Of a stretch of 64,000 nucleotides of DNA, positions 44,601 to 55,992 are shown piece by piece. A program made the position numbers and the translations under genes. The notes below the pieces were generated by a model. That model made no database searches, was not told the origin of the DNA, and saw only the letters and a program-made list of their open reading frames with translations. This DNA comes from Takakia lepidozioides (lineage: Eukaryota; Streptophyta; Takakiopsida; Takakiales; Takakiaceae), in NCBI GenBank assembly GCA_030704615.1, contig CM060733.1, forward strand, positions 48,732,001 to 48,796,000, read 5' to 3'. The stretch's first letter is position 1. Each line of letters begins with the position of its first letter.

Positions 44601-45863
44601 CAGGAGTTGATTGATTGCGTGAAGAGATACTTTGGGCTAGAGGCTAATGTCAGCAAATGTGCAGTTGTAGCATTCAACGACAGAGGAGAGGGAGGAAGTG
44701 ATCTTAAGTGGCAGTGGGGTAGCCAAGAGATCCCGGTCCTCCCTTCCTACACTTACCTGGGCGTTGAGTTTTCCTCCAAGAGGACGGACAAGTGGATACA
44801 GGCATAACTAGACTTGAGAGAGAGGGAGAGAGAGAATGTATTCAGAAGATGCTTGCCGAGCCTTGTGGCCATGGATGCGCCCAGTTTGGCGGAAAAAGTG
44901 GGAACAGACACTACCTTTCTGAGGAGCTCACTCCAGTAGTGGGACTTACCATGATATGAACAATTACTTCGCTGTTTTCCAGATTTCCTCTAGAAAGCCC
45001 TTCACAAAAGCATTGCTATGCTGTGTGACACTTTGAGGGAGAGACAGACAGACAGGATATACATAAAATCTAGAGGTGCGGTGACAGAGAAAGGAGTGCC
45101 AGGCAGGACAGCGAGAATACACATACCAACTCATTTGTGGATTCAGCCTCCTGGAGCACCCTTTCAAACTCTGCAAGAGTCCTTACTTCTTGCACACAGT
45201 CAATTGGACATGTAACTTCAGCCTCTGCCTCCCGTGCTTCTGCCTCCTGAACCAACAAGCGCTTCATTGCCCATCATATGTTGTCACCACAAATAACACA
45301 CAAGAGTCTTCATTTTATTTGGTTTCAAAGGACTGGGCCTGGCCACTAGCTGCAACCGGGAGATTCATTCAACCCATTTCTACCATAGCTTTGCTAGAAG
45401 CAGACCTATTGAAGCCAGGCCTATTGAGCCAAACCCATCACCAAGAGCCAAAGGAAGGCCCTGATTTCCCTGCACAGATGAAAAGATCCACAGTAAACTA
45501 AATTGAGCATCACCCTTGAGATCCTGTCTCCAAGTTCAAATACCACTAGGTTATCCCACAATTCTGACAAAACACCATCTGTTGCTTGTGGAAGGGGCCC
45601 AAACTCAAGGGAGGCTAGAATGCCATTGCTTAATGCGGATGCCTCTCAAATAATTCTCAACTTCTGACTTCGCAATTGTTAAACAGGACCTTGCGTGGGG
45701 AGGTTTGAAGCTTCCAGTTACTACTGAAATAATTTTCGATTATGTAGTCTGCTGAAAGCAACGGGGTGTTCAACGGAGTCCAGTCTGAGGCATGATTTCC
45801 TATTGAGCTTTGATTCAAGCTCCACCAATCGACGACAGAGTCACCAACAGGTATACACAAATT
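41700..45863 (-). CDS. Atypical plastid-type thioredoxin-like protein (SCGAC), at least six exons
   Basis: Minus-strand gene found by joining exons: about 45863-45690, 45246-45127, 42753-42676, 42490-42404, 42134-42081, 41789-41700 (TAG). Every junction is in phase 0 with GT-AG sites. Pieces in order: DWWSLNQSS...SDWTPLNTPLL; CPIDCVQEVRTLAEFERVL; VVVDFYNPSCGACRHILPQY (redox pair CGAC); IRFVKHNVRDEYDDLT; DLAQFYSIRSVPMFSFF with the cis-Pro loop SVP; DGCRVEQFPTRNRRRLEQF. The whole follows the thioredoxin fold and resembles Arabidopsis At1g07700-type chloroplast thioredoxin-like proteins (CPxDCV...SCGSC). The role would be disulfide exchange in plastids. The 45863 start of the first exon is a splice guess, and a transit-peptide exon should lie upstream (see 45998-46317). 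The second intron (2.4 kb) holds a LINE and unexplained coding-like DNA. Confidence 0.8.
43150..43640 (-). other. Coding-like segments inside the thioredoxin intron, unrecognised
   Basis: On the minus strand three stretches look protein-coding: KPAFARLKLATSYLGPLYTT (about 43620-43560), SQITLANFTVALLNFDEPYT with AVFSTWANLVTSLYF (about 43490-43370), and DKWLDELSLFPTITGLFWQY followed by ARCTSQLKKRREQ and a C-terminus IEISWSSGASGMPVK (43358-43152). They lie in different frames, as exons or frameshifted remnants would. I do not recognise the protein. They share strand with the host gene but do not fit its product. Confidence 0.4.
43870..44940 (+). mobile_element. LINE fragment of second family, RT with FADD box, in an intron
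   Basis: Plus strand, antisense to the thioredoxin-like gene. Content: YKKGDREEPGNYRGITLLNA, GFRRNRGCVDHIFTL, FLDVKKAYDTVWRDGLW, FDIDQGVAQGCTLSPLL and the catalytic FADDFAG. Then VSKCAVVAFND and YTYLGVEFSSKRTDKW follow. Frameshifts occur near 43985, 44290 and 44500. Both ends are truncated. The FADD box and spacing differ from the YADD L1-like element at 26923, so this is a separate LINE family; its C-terminus is represented at 35641-36300. Confidence 0.88.
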
Positions 45864-45997
45864 CTAACATCAGAGCACTGAAAAGTTCGTGTCAAGAAAC
45901 AAACCCTTACGCAACTGCATGATAAGATTCTTCGACAGACGAGTTTCACTTGAGAAAGAATGATTCAATTTAAGAAACCAAAACAGACTTGCCGGGA

Positions 45998-46317
45998 TCT
46001 GATGAAAGCAGCACCTCCTGCCGCCGCCACAACTCATCAAGGTGACGACGTCGGTCGATGTGGATGCCTGCCCTCACCACAATCGCCCTCCTGCCGGTCT
46101 CCCTGATTTGCTTTGCAGGTCCCAAGTATCTGGCAACATGCCCTGGTCGAGCAGCCACTCCACTGCAGCATCTTTGAAAAATTGATGGGCCCATACACAA
46201 TTGGGGCAATTGCACATCTAGACAAGAGCCGGATGGAGGTGCTGCCATGGAACCCGCCACATGCAGCTGCACATGTGGCTGTGCAAAAAGATTCACTGCT
46301 TTCGCATTAAAACTCAT
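45998..46317 (-). other. Possible first exon (transit peptide) of the thioredoxin-like gene
   Basis: From ATG 46317 on the minus strand an open frame starts MSFNAKAVNLFAQPHVQLHV and stays rich in Ala, Ser, Arg and low in acidic residues at first, as plastid transit peptides are. Near its end a GCAAGT could act as a GC-AG donor, but its phase (1) does not fit the next exon as I placed it (phase 0). The link is therefore unproven. Confidence 0.3.
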
Positions 46318-47202
46318 TCCTTGAAAGAAAGTTTTGAGGGACAGGGGAGGTACAGATTTGTCACAGAAGATGGTGCACAGAAATTGCTGTCGTCTGAGGT
46401 TGAGAAAATCCTTCGAAGGCTTCTCCTCGTCTGTACTGTCAATATGATCAATGCACTCCCACAAACCGACTGGACAGACTCGCTTTCCAACCAGATTGTT
46501 GAGTCAAGTGTTTCGACTCTAACATGAAAGATTCGTGGTTCTCCAAGTTCCTTTCCTCGATTTGCTTAGCTTTTGACCGCAAACAGAGCCTTAAAGTTAG
46601 TTGATTTTGCTTGGTCTCTTATAGCTTGAATGCATCTCATGTGCATATGCAAATCTCTTGTTTTCTGAAAGCCCAGTTAACTAGGAAATGAGTGTGTTTG
46701 AACGGGGTTTGAACGTAAGTAGAATATGCATATAAATGTCACCCTGCATGTCTCCTCTCTTCCTCTCTTGAACTTTCTGTTTCTTCTCTCTTGTTTTGTA
46801 GATACCATGTGTGATTATTGTGCAGAGCGCAAACAATATGTTTATCAGGGTGGTGGGGCAGAACTCAAACATGTAGTGGTCTTTAATCAAAGCTCTTTAG
46901 ACAGTTTGTCTCTAAATTGCCAACACATACAAATTGCCAACACATACAAAGTCCAGATTCGTATACCATTATCAGCCCTAACGAGCATCTTTCCACCCAA
47001 CTTAAGTGCAGCCACTTGTGTGGACTGATGATTACATCACATACAACAATAGACAATATAACGAGCTTTTTGCAGCCCAAAAGGTTCTAGAAACAAAATA
47101 GAGCACAGAAGAGGTCCCATCTCAAACTCATCTTGCTATGATGATAAACACAGATTCTGTATGTACAAGTCGCACATAAACAGCTTAACAGAAGGATCCA
47201 AG
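46318..47202. other. Intergenic DNA between thioredoxin-like and SOUL genes
   Basis: No gene recognised. It probably contains the promoter of the thioredoxin-like gene (minus strand) and the 3' UTR of the SOUL gene. Confidence 0.5.
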
Positions 47203-48558
47203 CTAAGCTTCAGCGAGCCTACCACTTCCTGCTTTGCTCTTGAAGGACGCTGAATGACAGTCATCAGCAGAGGTAGTACTCACCCAAACCTCATTCACCC
47301 GTCCTAAGATCTTAAACGGGCTATTGTATTGTGCAATGGTGTAAGCATCTTGCCCCTCTTCTGGCTCATCCTCAGTGATATCTGCCCAGGGGGTCGTCTT
47401 CAGGCTAGCCTCCAGCAAGGCAGCCTCCTTGGCAACATTGCTATCTTTTGCAAATCCTGAAAATGCTCGAACTGCTACACACTGCGGTCCCCAACGCTCC
47501 ACTTTAAGGTTCAATTCTGGAAGCGGAATGGGTGGGCTGTCTTGGAACTCAGATGGCAGATAGAAACGTACAGCAAAGGCCGAGGAGCAGAAGGGCCCTG
47601 CAGAGGGGATTATGCCAGTCAGGACTGGCTTCGTCATGGGAACCCGGGAATTGTTCAAATTGGCACCCTGAATGTACTGAAACAACCTGCACAACAGCCC
47701 ACCCACAACCCACCCACAGCTCTTAAACTAAGTATGCAACTGATGTAATTGACACATGTTTTCAAGAGAACAGAGGGATCAATCTGGATATTGGTCTGTC
47801 AGTGAAAATCCTTCGTGCCCTGTGTTGACTTATTGCGTCTCTATTCAGCACAATACACATACTGACCCCAACTGGCTATCCGCAAACTTCGTGATAATAA
47901 CTAAAATAAAAGGAACAGAATAGGAGAAAACCAGAAGTGTTGTCATGCACAATCTGGTAGTCAAATTCTGGTAACAGAGCTCATAATAGTGAGCCTACCC
48001 TGGCCTTCACACAGGACTTGGGGTCTTCCATAAATGTCAGAAATGCTTAAACAGACCATTTCTGGGTGTCACCAAACTGTGGAACAAGTGTGTACGTCAG
48101 AATATGACAGATGATGTACATGATTAGACCTTACCTCTACACATTCATGGGCCCATAAACATTCACTCCGAGTAACAATCCAAGTTCACTCAGACCTGCA
48201 AATGTCCCTGTAAAAGGAAGAAACCCTAGGATTGAGTCCCATTGGTCACCTTTAGCTGGCCGGACCATAGTCAAAACTGTAGACTTTTACTGAATTAGTG
48301 TTTGCATACGTTTTCCTGGACAATTTTCACAACCTCTTAGTTGCTACCTCAAAAACCATCAAGGAAGTCAACAGCAATTGAGACAAGACATCATTCTAAA
48401 GACAAGAACACACATGAAATTTTATATCGAAAACACTACACATGAGCTTGCAATGCACCGCTCCCCCAGAGACAGAGAGAGAAAGATGGAGAGAAGGAAG
48501 CATCTCCCTCCCAAATTGTGTATGGGATTCCACCCATCAGGGTTTGAGGTTGAGCCCT

Positions 48559-48602
<44 letters not shown>

Positions 48603-48826
48603 GGACAGAGAGGGAACCTGTGAAAGCCGAGCTGGGTGGCTTCAGTGAAGGAGATATCATCGACAGCGGAAGTGACCCAAGCAGTGGGGCGATACAAACG
48701 AATTTCGAAGTCCGACTCTCCATGCACCACGCTGTACGGGGGGCTCTGGAGGCTGCTCCCCATCACTCCCACCACCATCGCCCACGCCACCAGCACCCCG
48801 ATCCATGATCTTGCTCTTGAATCCAT
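47203..48826 (-). CDS. SOUL family heme/tetrapyrrole-binding protein, two exons
   Basis: Minus strand, exons 48826-48618 and 47686-47203, giving 230 residues. The junction (CAC-AG | G-TTG) restores FHRLFQYIQGANLN, a hallmark of the family, and both sites are GT-AG. Residues 8-23 (WIGVLVAWAMVVGVMG) form a hydrophobic N-terminal signal, so the protein is likely secreted or endomembrane. The SOUL core follows: PPYSVVHGESDFEIRLYRPT, VPMTKPVLTGIIPSAG, VRFYLPSEFQDSPPIPLPEL, ERWGPQCVAVRAFSGFA, YTIAQYNSPFKILGRVNEVW. Family length is usually 200-230, so it is complete. SOUL proteins bind heme or porphyrins; the exact ligand and job here are not known. A GA microsatellite sits in the intron 18 bases past the donor. 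No damage seen. Confidence 0.9.
48559..48602. repeat. (GA)n microsatellite in the SOUL intron
   Basis: About 21 GA units just inside the 5' end of the SOUL intron (CT-rich on the coding strand). ORFs reading SLSLSL or ERERER through it are artefacts. Confidence 0.95.
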
Positions 48827-51056
48827 CCCCCTCACCCTTCCTCCTCTTCAATTACTGATACCCTTCACTACCCAACGAATCGCTCCTTTGATTCAAGAAT
48901 TTCAGTATCCTTGGCTACAATTCAGCGCACGATTTCCATTGAAACTCACAAATCTCAAAACTCACTCTCCCATTCCTGTCAGGGTCCACTCTCCCTGCCT
49001 TCAACTCAAGCTTTCGACGACCTCTGCATCAAATCTCCCCAACCCAACATCAGTGATCCTCTGGAATTACAGAATCCACAACGTTGTCTCCCTCCCCTCC
49101 CCTCCCCTCCCAAAAAATCCAATCTCTGCCTCGTCACTCTCGCGGTGCAGAGCGTTTACGTGGTTTCTCCAGATATGGACAAATGTTGGTGCAAGCTTGC
49201 CAGGAATTACCTCCATGTAGCTAAGTCTCCGCACAATCTCGTTCTGAGTCTACCGTAGCCGTCACTGAGCCACACATCATAACCAGCATCATGCAAACTG
49301 GATATGCAACTGAAATTTCCTGCATGTGGGTTATTTTCCCCATAGTTGGTAAGTAAACTGCTGCAAGTTAGAAGTTAGAAGTTAGAACCCAACTAGAACT
49401 GTAAGGGCCGATAAATAAAGGTGGTGGTGTGGGATGTTATTGCTAGAAGAAGGATAGTCATGAGAATATGTACGCATGTGATGCCAACCGGAGTTAGCGT
49501 AAATAAGAGCCTCTTCCCCTTGCAGACACTAAAGTCATGAAATAGTAGAGACTCGAGTGGGGCACAGCAAACAGAGGCGGACACATTTGCTACACCAAGG
49601 AAAGAAAAGTATATACGAGAGCTTGCGAGGTTGAGAATGATATGTGAATCGAGGTTGAGGATGTTCTACTTTCCACCCAAAGCATCGCCCCAACCTATTT
49701 GCACAGTTGGGGTTGGAGGCCATGAATCAAGTTTATTGGCTCCGGCTCCTCTTTATTCTAAAGAGGAGACTGTGCATCAGTGTCAAAAATCACTAAGCCC
49801 CTGTTGTGCCTTCCCCAGGCCTCCTTTGATGAAAACTACTGTGCCTCCAGGTAGCACCTCCCTCAAGTAACCTCTCTCTTATTGAACAATTTATGAAGAA
49901 TAAGTTGATGATTTTCTCAAGTTTATTATGGATGAAAAGAGACTTTACTGTATAAGTTTGATAATTTTGCAGAACTTCATTCAAAAAAATGTTTGGCTGG
50001 TTTCTTTGCAATTGAAGAGAGTTGGAAAGTTGGAACTTGGACTTGTCTTATTTACATTTTCCAGACTGTTCACTCTGGGGGGATGAAGTATGAAGACAAT
50101 GTGAACACTGAAACGCTATGGCATACTACCATTGCTAGCTGGCCCTGTACTGCAACTTTAGTTACCAGTTAATGTGAACCGACATCATTCTTCTTCTTCT
50201 TCTTCTTCTTCTTCTGTGAACCTCTGAACTCTGAACCTGTGCTGTACTATACCTGAAGATGTACGTCAAGATTCAAGAGTGTTAATTACCTAGGAATGGA
50301 GGCGGCTGATTCTGCAGCCTGACAGCACCTGATTCACCATGCAACTTAATGCTCATGCTCAATCTTGGGCGGTTCATTACTACAACACATCTGCTTATTA
50401 GAGCCCACTAATCAAAATTTCAACTGCAGTATTAGGTCCTCGCTAGTTGTAAAAAGCAATACACAGATCCTTTGTGGATGCAATGTACATACTGTACATA
50501 CTACATGCTACAGAAATGGTGGAGAATCAAAGTAAGTGAGGATTTGTAAACAGAGTTAAGTAAGTTAGTAAGTACTGGGTTAGGTTTAGGTTGTACTAAT
50601 TTGACTTGGGCCAAAGTGCCAAGTGGTACTTACAAGTCCCTGTAGAGTGAGCAGTGTACCAAGAATGAGGCCATAAATTGGCAGCCCAAACGAAACACAA
50701 AAGGTGGCGGACTGGTACACTGCCACACTCCCTGTGCCGCCACCTTTGTGACTATTCTAATGTCTCTAGTCTGTACTTAGCACACTTGGAAGCCGTTGGA
50801 AGGCTGAGGCTGCTAATGAGCAGCTGCTAATGTGATTAGCACTAAGCTGCCAGGGAGCTGTGAAGGGGTGAGGCGACGGCGTCAGCTCGGCATGGACGGC
50901 GTCCACAGAGAGAGCCTTAAAGGCAACGGAATGCCGTTGGGTCGGAGTGACGGCGTCACGTCGCACGAGGGTACATCGTCCGTGTGCTGACGGTCGCAGT
51001 GGCTGTTGACTGCTGTGTAGTTGCAGGGCGGGACGAGAGAAAGACAAAGAGACTCT
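48827..51056. other. Intergenic DNA between the divergent SOUL and GH17 genes
   Basis: 2.2 kb between two genes transcribed away from each other, so both promoters should be here. A (TTC)n microsatellite lies at about 50188-50215. The long plus-strand ORF at 48636-49220 is mostly the antisense of the SOUL exon. No other gene recognised. Confidence 0.6.
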
Positions 51057-51078
51057 GTGAGAGAGAGAGAGAGAGAGC
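51057..51078 (+). repeat. (GA)n tract before the GH17 start
   Basis: GTGAGAGAGAGAGAGAGAG about 165 bases before the ATG. GA tracts of this type are common in plant leaders and core promoters (BPC/GAGA factor sites), which is a possible role. Confidence 0.8.
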
Positions 51079-51239
51079 AGGGATTCACGTGCGGCTGCTG
51101 TGATTTTAGGCGGTGGGTTGCTGAGTTTACAGAGTTTACAGAGTGCCAGAGATCTTTGTGGAGAGGATAAAGTGGGAGAGGAGGGTGAGGTTTGTTTCTG
51201 TGGTCATAAGGTGGTGCGGAGGTGGTGGGAGTGTGGGCT

Positions 51240-54200
51240 ATGGCGCGGACGTTGGGTTTTTGGTCTCAGGGTGTCATTCTGTTGCTGTGGATCTTGGGCG
51301 CCTGCTTTCTGGTTGTCTCTGGTATGATAGCCCTTCTCCTACATTGATGCGTGCTTCATTATGCTTTCTCGAGTTCAACTGGGTTTGGGAGAACAGTGGG
51401 GCCGCATGTGCCGAGTCATTATGCCGATGTGCTGGATTGCCCCCAAGCAAGGAGATGGATCAATGCAGCACCCTGTGCACCTCCACCGTGTGCATACGAT
51501 GGCTGGACATTATCGCCTCCTTGCTCTAGTCGTTTAAATCTGCGCGGCCCGTTGTAGTCACACGGTTCTAGGCTTCTCTTCTCTAAGTGATTGTGAAATG
51601 TCCGATGTACGACGATAATCACTTCGCGCATTTTCTATCGAACTGTGGATCTATTGGACAGTAGCTGGATACCCTCCTTCTTTGGCTTCCGCATTGCCTC
51701 CTACGGTTCTGCGGCCACAAATTATGGCAAACGGTTGTAGATTATCGATGCTAATTCTCCCACTCCCTTCCTTCCCATAGGCGTTACTGATATTATCATT
51801 TCATCTCCAGAAGCTTTTGAGCATGCTTTTAAGTTTTTGTGCTGGTTGGATCGGGATGTGGCTCTGTGAGACTCTCGCACAGTCTTAAGAATCTAACCCG
51901 CTAACATTGTATTTTCTTAATATGAAAATTGCCATGCCGTGCTAGAATTGTTGGTTGAAGTATTGTCATGCAGAGGGTCACCATAATAGGTGTCTGGACT
52001 GTCAGTTGCTTCCTAATGTTGTTGACAAGTTTAAGGTCGAAGGGAAAGTATAACCTGATCAACGCCTGGGAAGATGCTAGGAAGCTTGAGTACATGCAGT
52101 ATCACTTTTAAGTTGCTACTGTGCACAGAGCCCAGCCTCACTTTAAGAGTATATATGTAGCTGCTTAGGAGATTTCGTCGAGGGCAATCTCTCCATCCTT
52201 CTTAACATTCCCTTCAACCCCGCCAGTCAAGAAAGCTCTGCTCGTGTCAGCGTTGAAAGCAGTAATCTGTAATGCACTTATCTACAGCCTCTTCGTTTTG
52301 CAGTCTAAACTGTATACCTCGCATACGATGTAGTCTTACTGATCGCCACAAGAAACCTTGTAAAGGTGGATAATTATCTCGCAATCTGTTTTCTCGCAAT
52401 CTGCCCTACTTCCTGCCCTCTGTCTCTGTCTCTGTCTCTCAATGGCCACAAGGCTACGGCAAACGTCTTATGAGTACATTCTCTCTCTGGGGATTTTATA
52501 CTTCGGATTGGAGTGGATGTGCAGAGGGAGCCGGTGTGGTGGGTGTAAACTATGGGAGGATTGGGGATAACTTGCCCTCACCACCACAGGTCGTCAAATT
52601 GCTACAGTCCATGGGCATGACGAAAGTAAAGCTCTATGATGCGGACACCGCTGTTCTGCAAGCATTCGCCTACTCTGGAATCCAAGTTGTGATTGCTTTG
52701 CCCAATGAGCAGGTACTACAAATCATGAGCAGCTACGTTTTTTGCTTGCTGAAGTGGGTCATGCAGCACACTGATCAAATATTCTGGTCTTTTAATTGAG
52801 TGGTTGAAGTTTTGAGGATACATGGATAGCCGGATATCAAAATTGATTGTAAGCGTTTGTCATCCTTCTGACTGCCAGGAGTCTGACGAAAGCCCTTAGG
52901 CAAGGCAGGTAGGCGCTCACCCATCTGAGCACATTGCATGGTGATTTATGATTCACAACAATCGTTTTTGTGTTTAGTTCTGATTGATCCGATGCTGAGA
53001 TTGCATTGCTCTCGATCAAGACTTAAATGAAAATAACCAGTTTCCAGAAAGGGAAAATTTGACTGCTTGTCCGCTGATTGTGGTGAGGCCATTCAACGTA
53101 ATTAAGCTACACAATGTGATTGCACAAGACACTACCACAGTGATGGTTGCATTATCTGAATTGGATGTAGTCTTTCCATTCACAGATGATAGATGTGATA
53201 GTTCCACATGATGTACTCCATATCCCTGACCTTGGTGGTCAGTCTGCATTTGTCAGGAAAACGTCTTTCTCTTGCTCACAAACCCCCAGTAATGTGAGGT
53301 TTTCTTGCCACCCCAGATGACTTTTGAGTCTTGCACTGTGGTGCAGTGTTAGATTTCACCTTCGACCATGCTATTGCCCAGCTCCTCTCTGCAATTCACC
53401 TTTGACTTTTAGGTAGAAGAACTTGTCATTCCTGAAATGTGGTTGGAAGGTCCTATTAGTGCTTGGCACTGTGCAAATATGTAATAAGATTTGTTCCACT
53501 ACTGTAAGTGGAATATAGGTGTAGTGCATACCATTTATTTCATTTGATGTGGAATTTCGTCTTGGAATGATCCAGGTGGCAAGCCTTGCTAACAGCCCAA
53601 GAGCGTCTCTGGGCTGGGTGAGGCAAAATGTAGCTGCTCATCCCAATACCAGAATCTCTGCCATAGCTGTTGGTAATGAGGTCATGACTACCACCACAGG
53701 CATCAACACTCTTCTACTTCAGGCAATGAAGAACCTTCATGCGGCATTAGCGATTTTGAGGCTCGACAGTCAAGTGAGCAATCCACCTCTTGTCTAGATC
53801 ATGAGTGGGTCGGAGAGTTTACTTATTTGTGGACTGCTTGGGGTGATTCTTGTTTCCACCAACTTCTGATCAAAGCTGCAGCCTCTTCGTACTGTGCCAC
53901 ATTGTAATGCTCCAGTCAAATTAACAAGCAGTTCCAGCTCTTCTCAAGAAACATGGGCCTGACATGTCTACTGTCGACAATATCAACCAGTGTCATTGAC
54001 TGTTGATGGAAATCTAAACTGCAAAGTGGTTCTGTCCTTATTAACTTGTTGCAAAACAAGTCTTTCCTGATTTCCTCCATCCTCATGATTTATGGAGTGT
54101 CAAGCTTCCAAGTTTCCAGTAACTAGTGAGAGTGCCAGTTTGTATTCTTTATATTACACTAATGTTTTGGTGGAGCCTATCCCTTGTGGTGTGTAAGCTC

Positions 54201-55189
54201 AGATGTAACTCCAGCTAAATCTTGTGTGGATGGTCTATACACTTCTTCCACTACCTGATCTATTTGCTTACCCAACTGTCTGATGCCACCTGTGATTGTG
54301 AAATGACAGGTGAAAGTGTCCACCCCGCATTCACTTGCCATACTTGGGAATTCCTTCCCTCCATCTGCAGGTGTCTTTGCAACCAACTATTCTACCACTG
54401 TGGTGAAGCCAATCCTTGACTTCCTTGCTCAGACTGGTTCATTCATGATGATCAATGCCTACCCCTACTTTGCCTACAGGGACAACCAGAATGTCATTTC
54501 CAATGATTATGCACTTCTTTCACCATCTGCAGCAGGAGTCACAGACCCTGCCACTGGGTTCCATTACGCAAACTTGCTGGAAGCCCAGACAGATGCGGTA
54601 TTTGCAGCTATGGCTGCCTTGGGACACAAGGACATCCCCATTGTTATAACAGAGACTGGTTGGCCTTCCAAAGGTGATGCCAATGAGACTAGTGTGAGTA
54701 TACAAAATGCACAGACGTTTGTTAACAACTTGATTCGATATGTGCGGTCCACCAATGGTACACCACTGAGACCTGGGTCTGCAGTTGATGTGTACATCTT
54801 TGCTCTTTTCAACGAGGACAGGAAACCTGGCCCTACGTCAGAGAGAAATTACGGAATGTACTACCCAGATGAATCAGCTGTGTATACATGTGATATATCA
54901 GGAAAAGGGCCACTGGCCAACAGCCACCCGGGCATGACAAGGACAGGGCAGAGCTGGTGTGTGGCACTTGATAACATGACCCCCAGCAGTTTACAAACAG
55001 CCTTGGACTATGCTTGTGGGCCAGGAGGGGCCAACTGTGTTCCCCTTCAGCCTGGACAGAACTGCTACATGCCCAACACATTGGCAGGGCATGCTTCATA
55101 TGCCTTCAATAGCTACTATCAGAAGAATGCACGCAAGCAAGGAACTTGCTATTTTGGGGGGAGTGCAAGGATCACGACCACTGATCCAA
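51240..55189 (+). CDS. GH17 glucan endo-1,3-beta-glucosidase with X8 (CBM43) domain, at least four exons
   Basis: Exons by phase: 51240-51321, 52525-52712, 53576-53773, 54310-55189, with a short last exon not fixed (a CAG acceptor at 55433 would add a few codons to TAA 55447). Residues 1-27 are a signal peptide (MARTLGFWSQGVILLLWILG). The GH17 barrel starts at VGVNYGRIGDNLPSP. The acid/base Glu is E125 in AVGNEVM and the nucleophile E271 in VITETGWPSKG; INAYPYFAYR and FALFNED are also present. The X8 module (about 372-449) has WCVALD, LDYACG, CVPLQPGQNCYMPNT and HASYAFNSYYQ. It cuts or remodels callose at the wall or plasmodesmata, with X8 binding 1,3-glucan. The sixth X8 cysteine (DPSxGxC) would lie in the unresolved last exon. 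The junction GAG at exon 1/2 is phase 1. Otherwise intact. Confidence 0.9.
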
Positions 55190-55449
55190 GTAAGTTGAAA
55201 TTTTTGCTTCTAATTGACTGCTGAATCTTCTCTTGTTAGTCATATACATTACTGAATGCTTCTCTCTGAAATTGTTGCTGCCAGAATTTGTTGCAGCCAG
55301 GTGTTCTATCATTTTGTATGTTACAACTACATCCCCTTCAAGATACTTGAATCTGTAACTTCCCACTTAGACTGCCCAAATATCAAATTACCTCAGTTGT
55401 GGGTTTCTTAATTTGTCAAGCAATCTTTTGCAGCTTATCAGAGGTAATT

Positions 55450-55887
55450 TTCAGGATACTTCATGAGATATGGAAAGTACACAGCAACTTATGGGCGCTT
55501 GGTTGGGCAGGTACAAAGACTTGTCAGTATCCAAGCCAATGAAGTAGCTCGGGTCCTCGAGAAGCAGCTGGTGATGCTCACAACTTATGCAGGGTGTATT
55601 GCTTGATTGCTTCTTCAGCAACAGGAGAGTGTGCAAGACACGAAGCATCAGCAATTTTCTCGACTATATTTGTGTTATTGACCTTCAGTTTGCTACTGCC
55701 CAGCAAGCTACCATGAGTTTTCTTGAGTATCTTAAGTGCAACTGTCTGTGCAAATGCAAAACATTGGTGCTAGTCCCAAAAGATTTAAAGGGATGGAATT
55801 TAAAAGGAGTTGCAGTTGTCTCTGTAGAAGCTGCACTGGATCTGCTTAGGTTTGTGCGGCACTCCGTAGATTGGTAGATTTGTTACC
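55450..55887 (+). other. GH17 3' flank with an open, unrecognised frame
   Basis: From 55456 an open frame (YFMRYGKYTATYGRLVGQ and on to about 55607) follows a TTTTCAG acceptor and could in principle be an alternative last exon in phase, but it has no X8 features. I treat the region as 3' UTR and flank. Confidence 0.35.
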
Positions 55888-55992
55888 CTGGACCCGGTAG
55901 ATTGAGCGCACCATGTGCACTTGAAACTTTGGACTCCTGGACCTTGTAGATTGAGTGCTCTGTGCACCATGTGCACTTGAAACTTGGGACTT
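55888..55992. repeat. Two-copy tandem duplication, about 50-bp unit
   Basis: CCTGGACC..GTAGATTGAG..., then ACCATGTGCACTTGAAACTT, occurs twice in a row; the second copy has a 6-base insertion (CTGTGC) before ACCATG. No coding sense. Confidence 0.8.

Noticed and set aside
48442-48835. SLSLSL and ERERER ORFs
   Set aside because: Translations of the (GA)n microsatellite.
48636-49220. 194-codon plus-strand ORF
   Set aside because: Its first third is the antisense of SOUL exon 1; the rest is Pro/Ser-rich upstream sequence without motifs.
52837-53249. Small ORFs on the minus strand in GH17 intron 2
   Set aside because: Within an intron, no motif, short.
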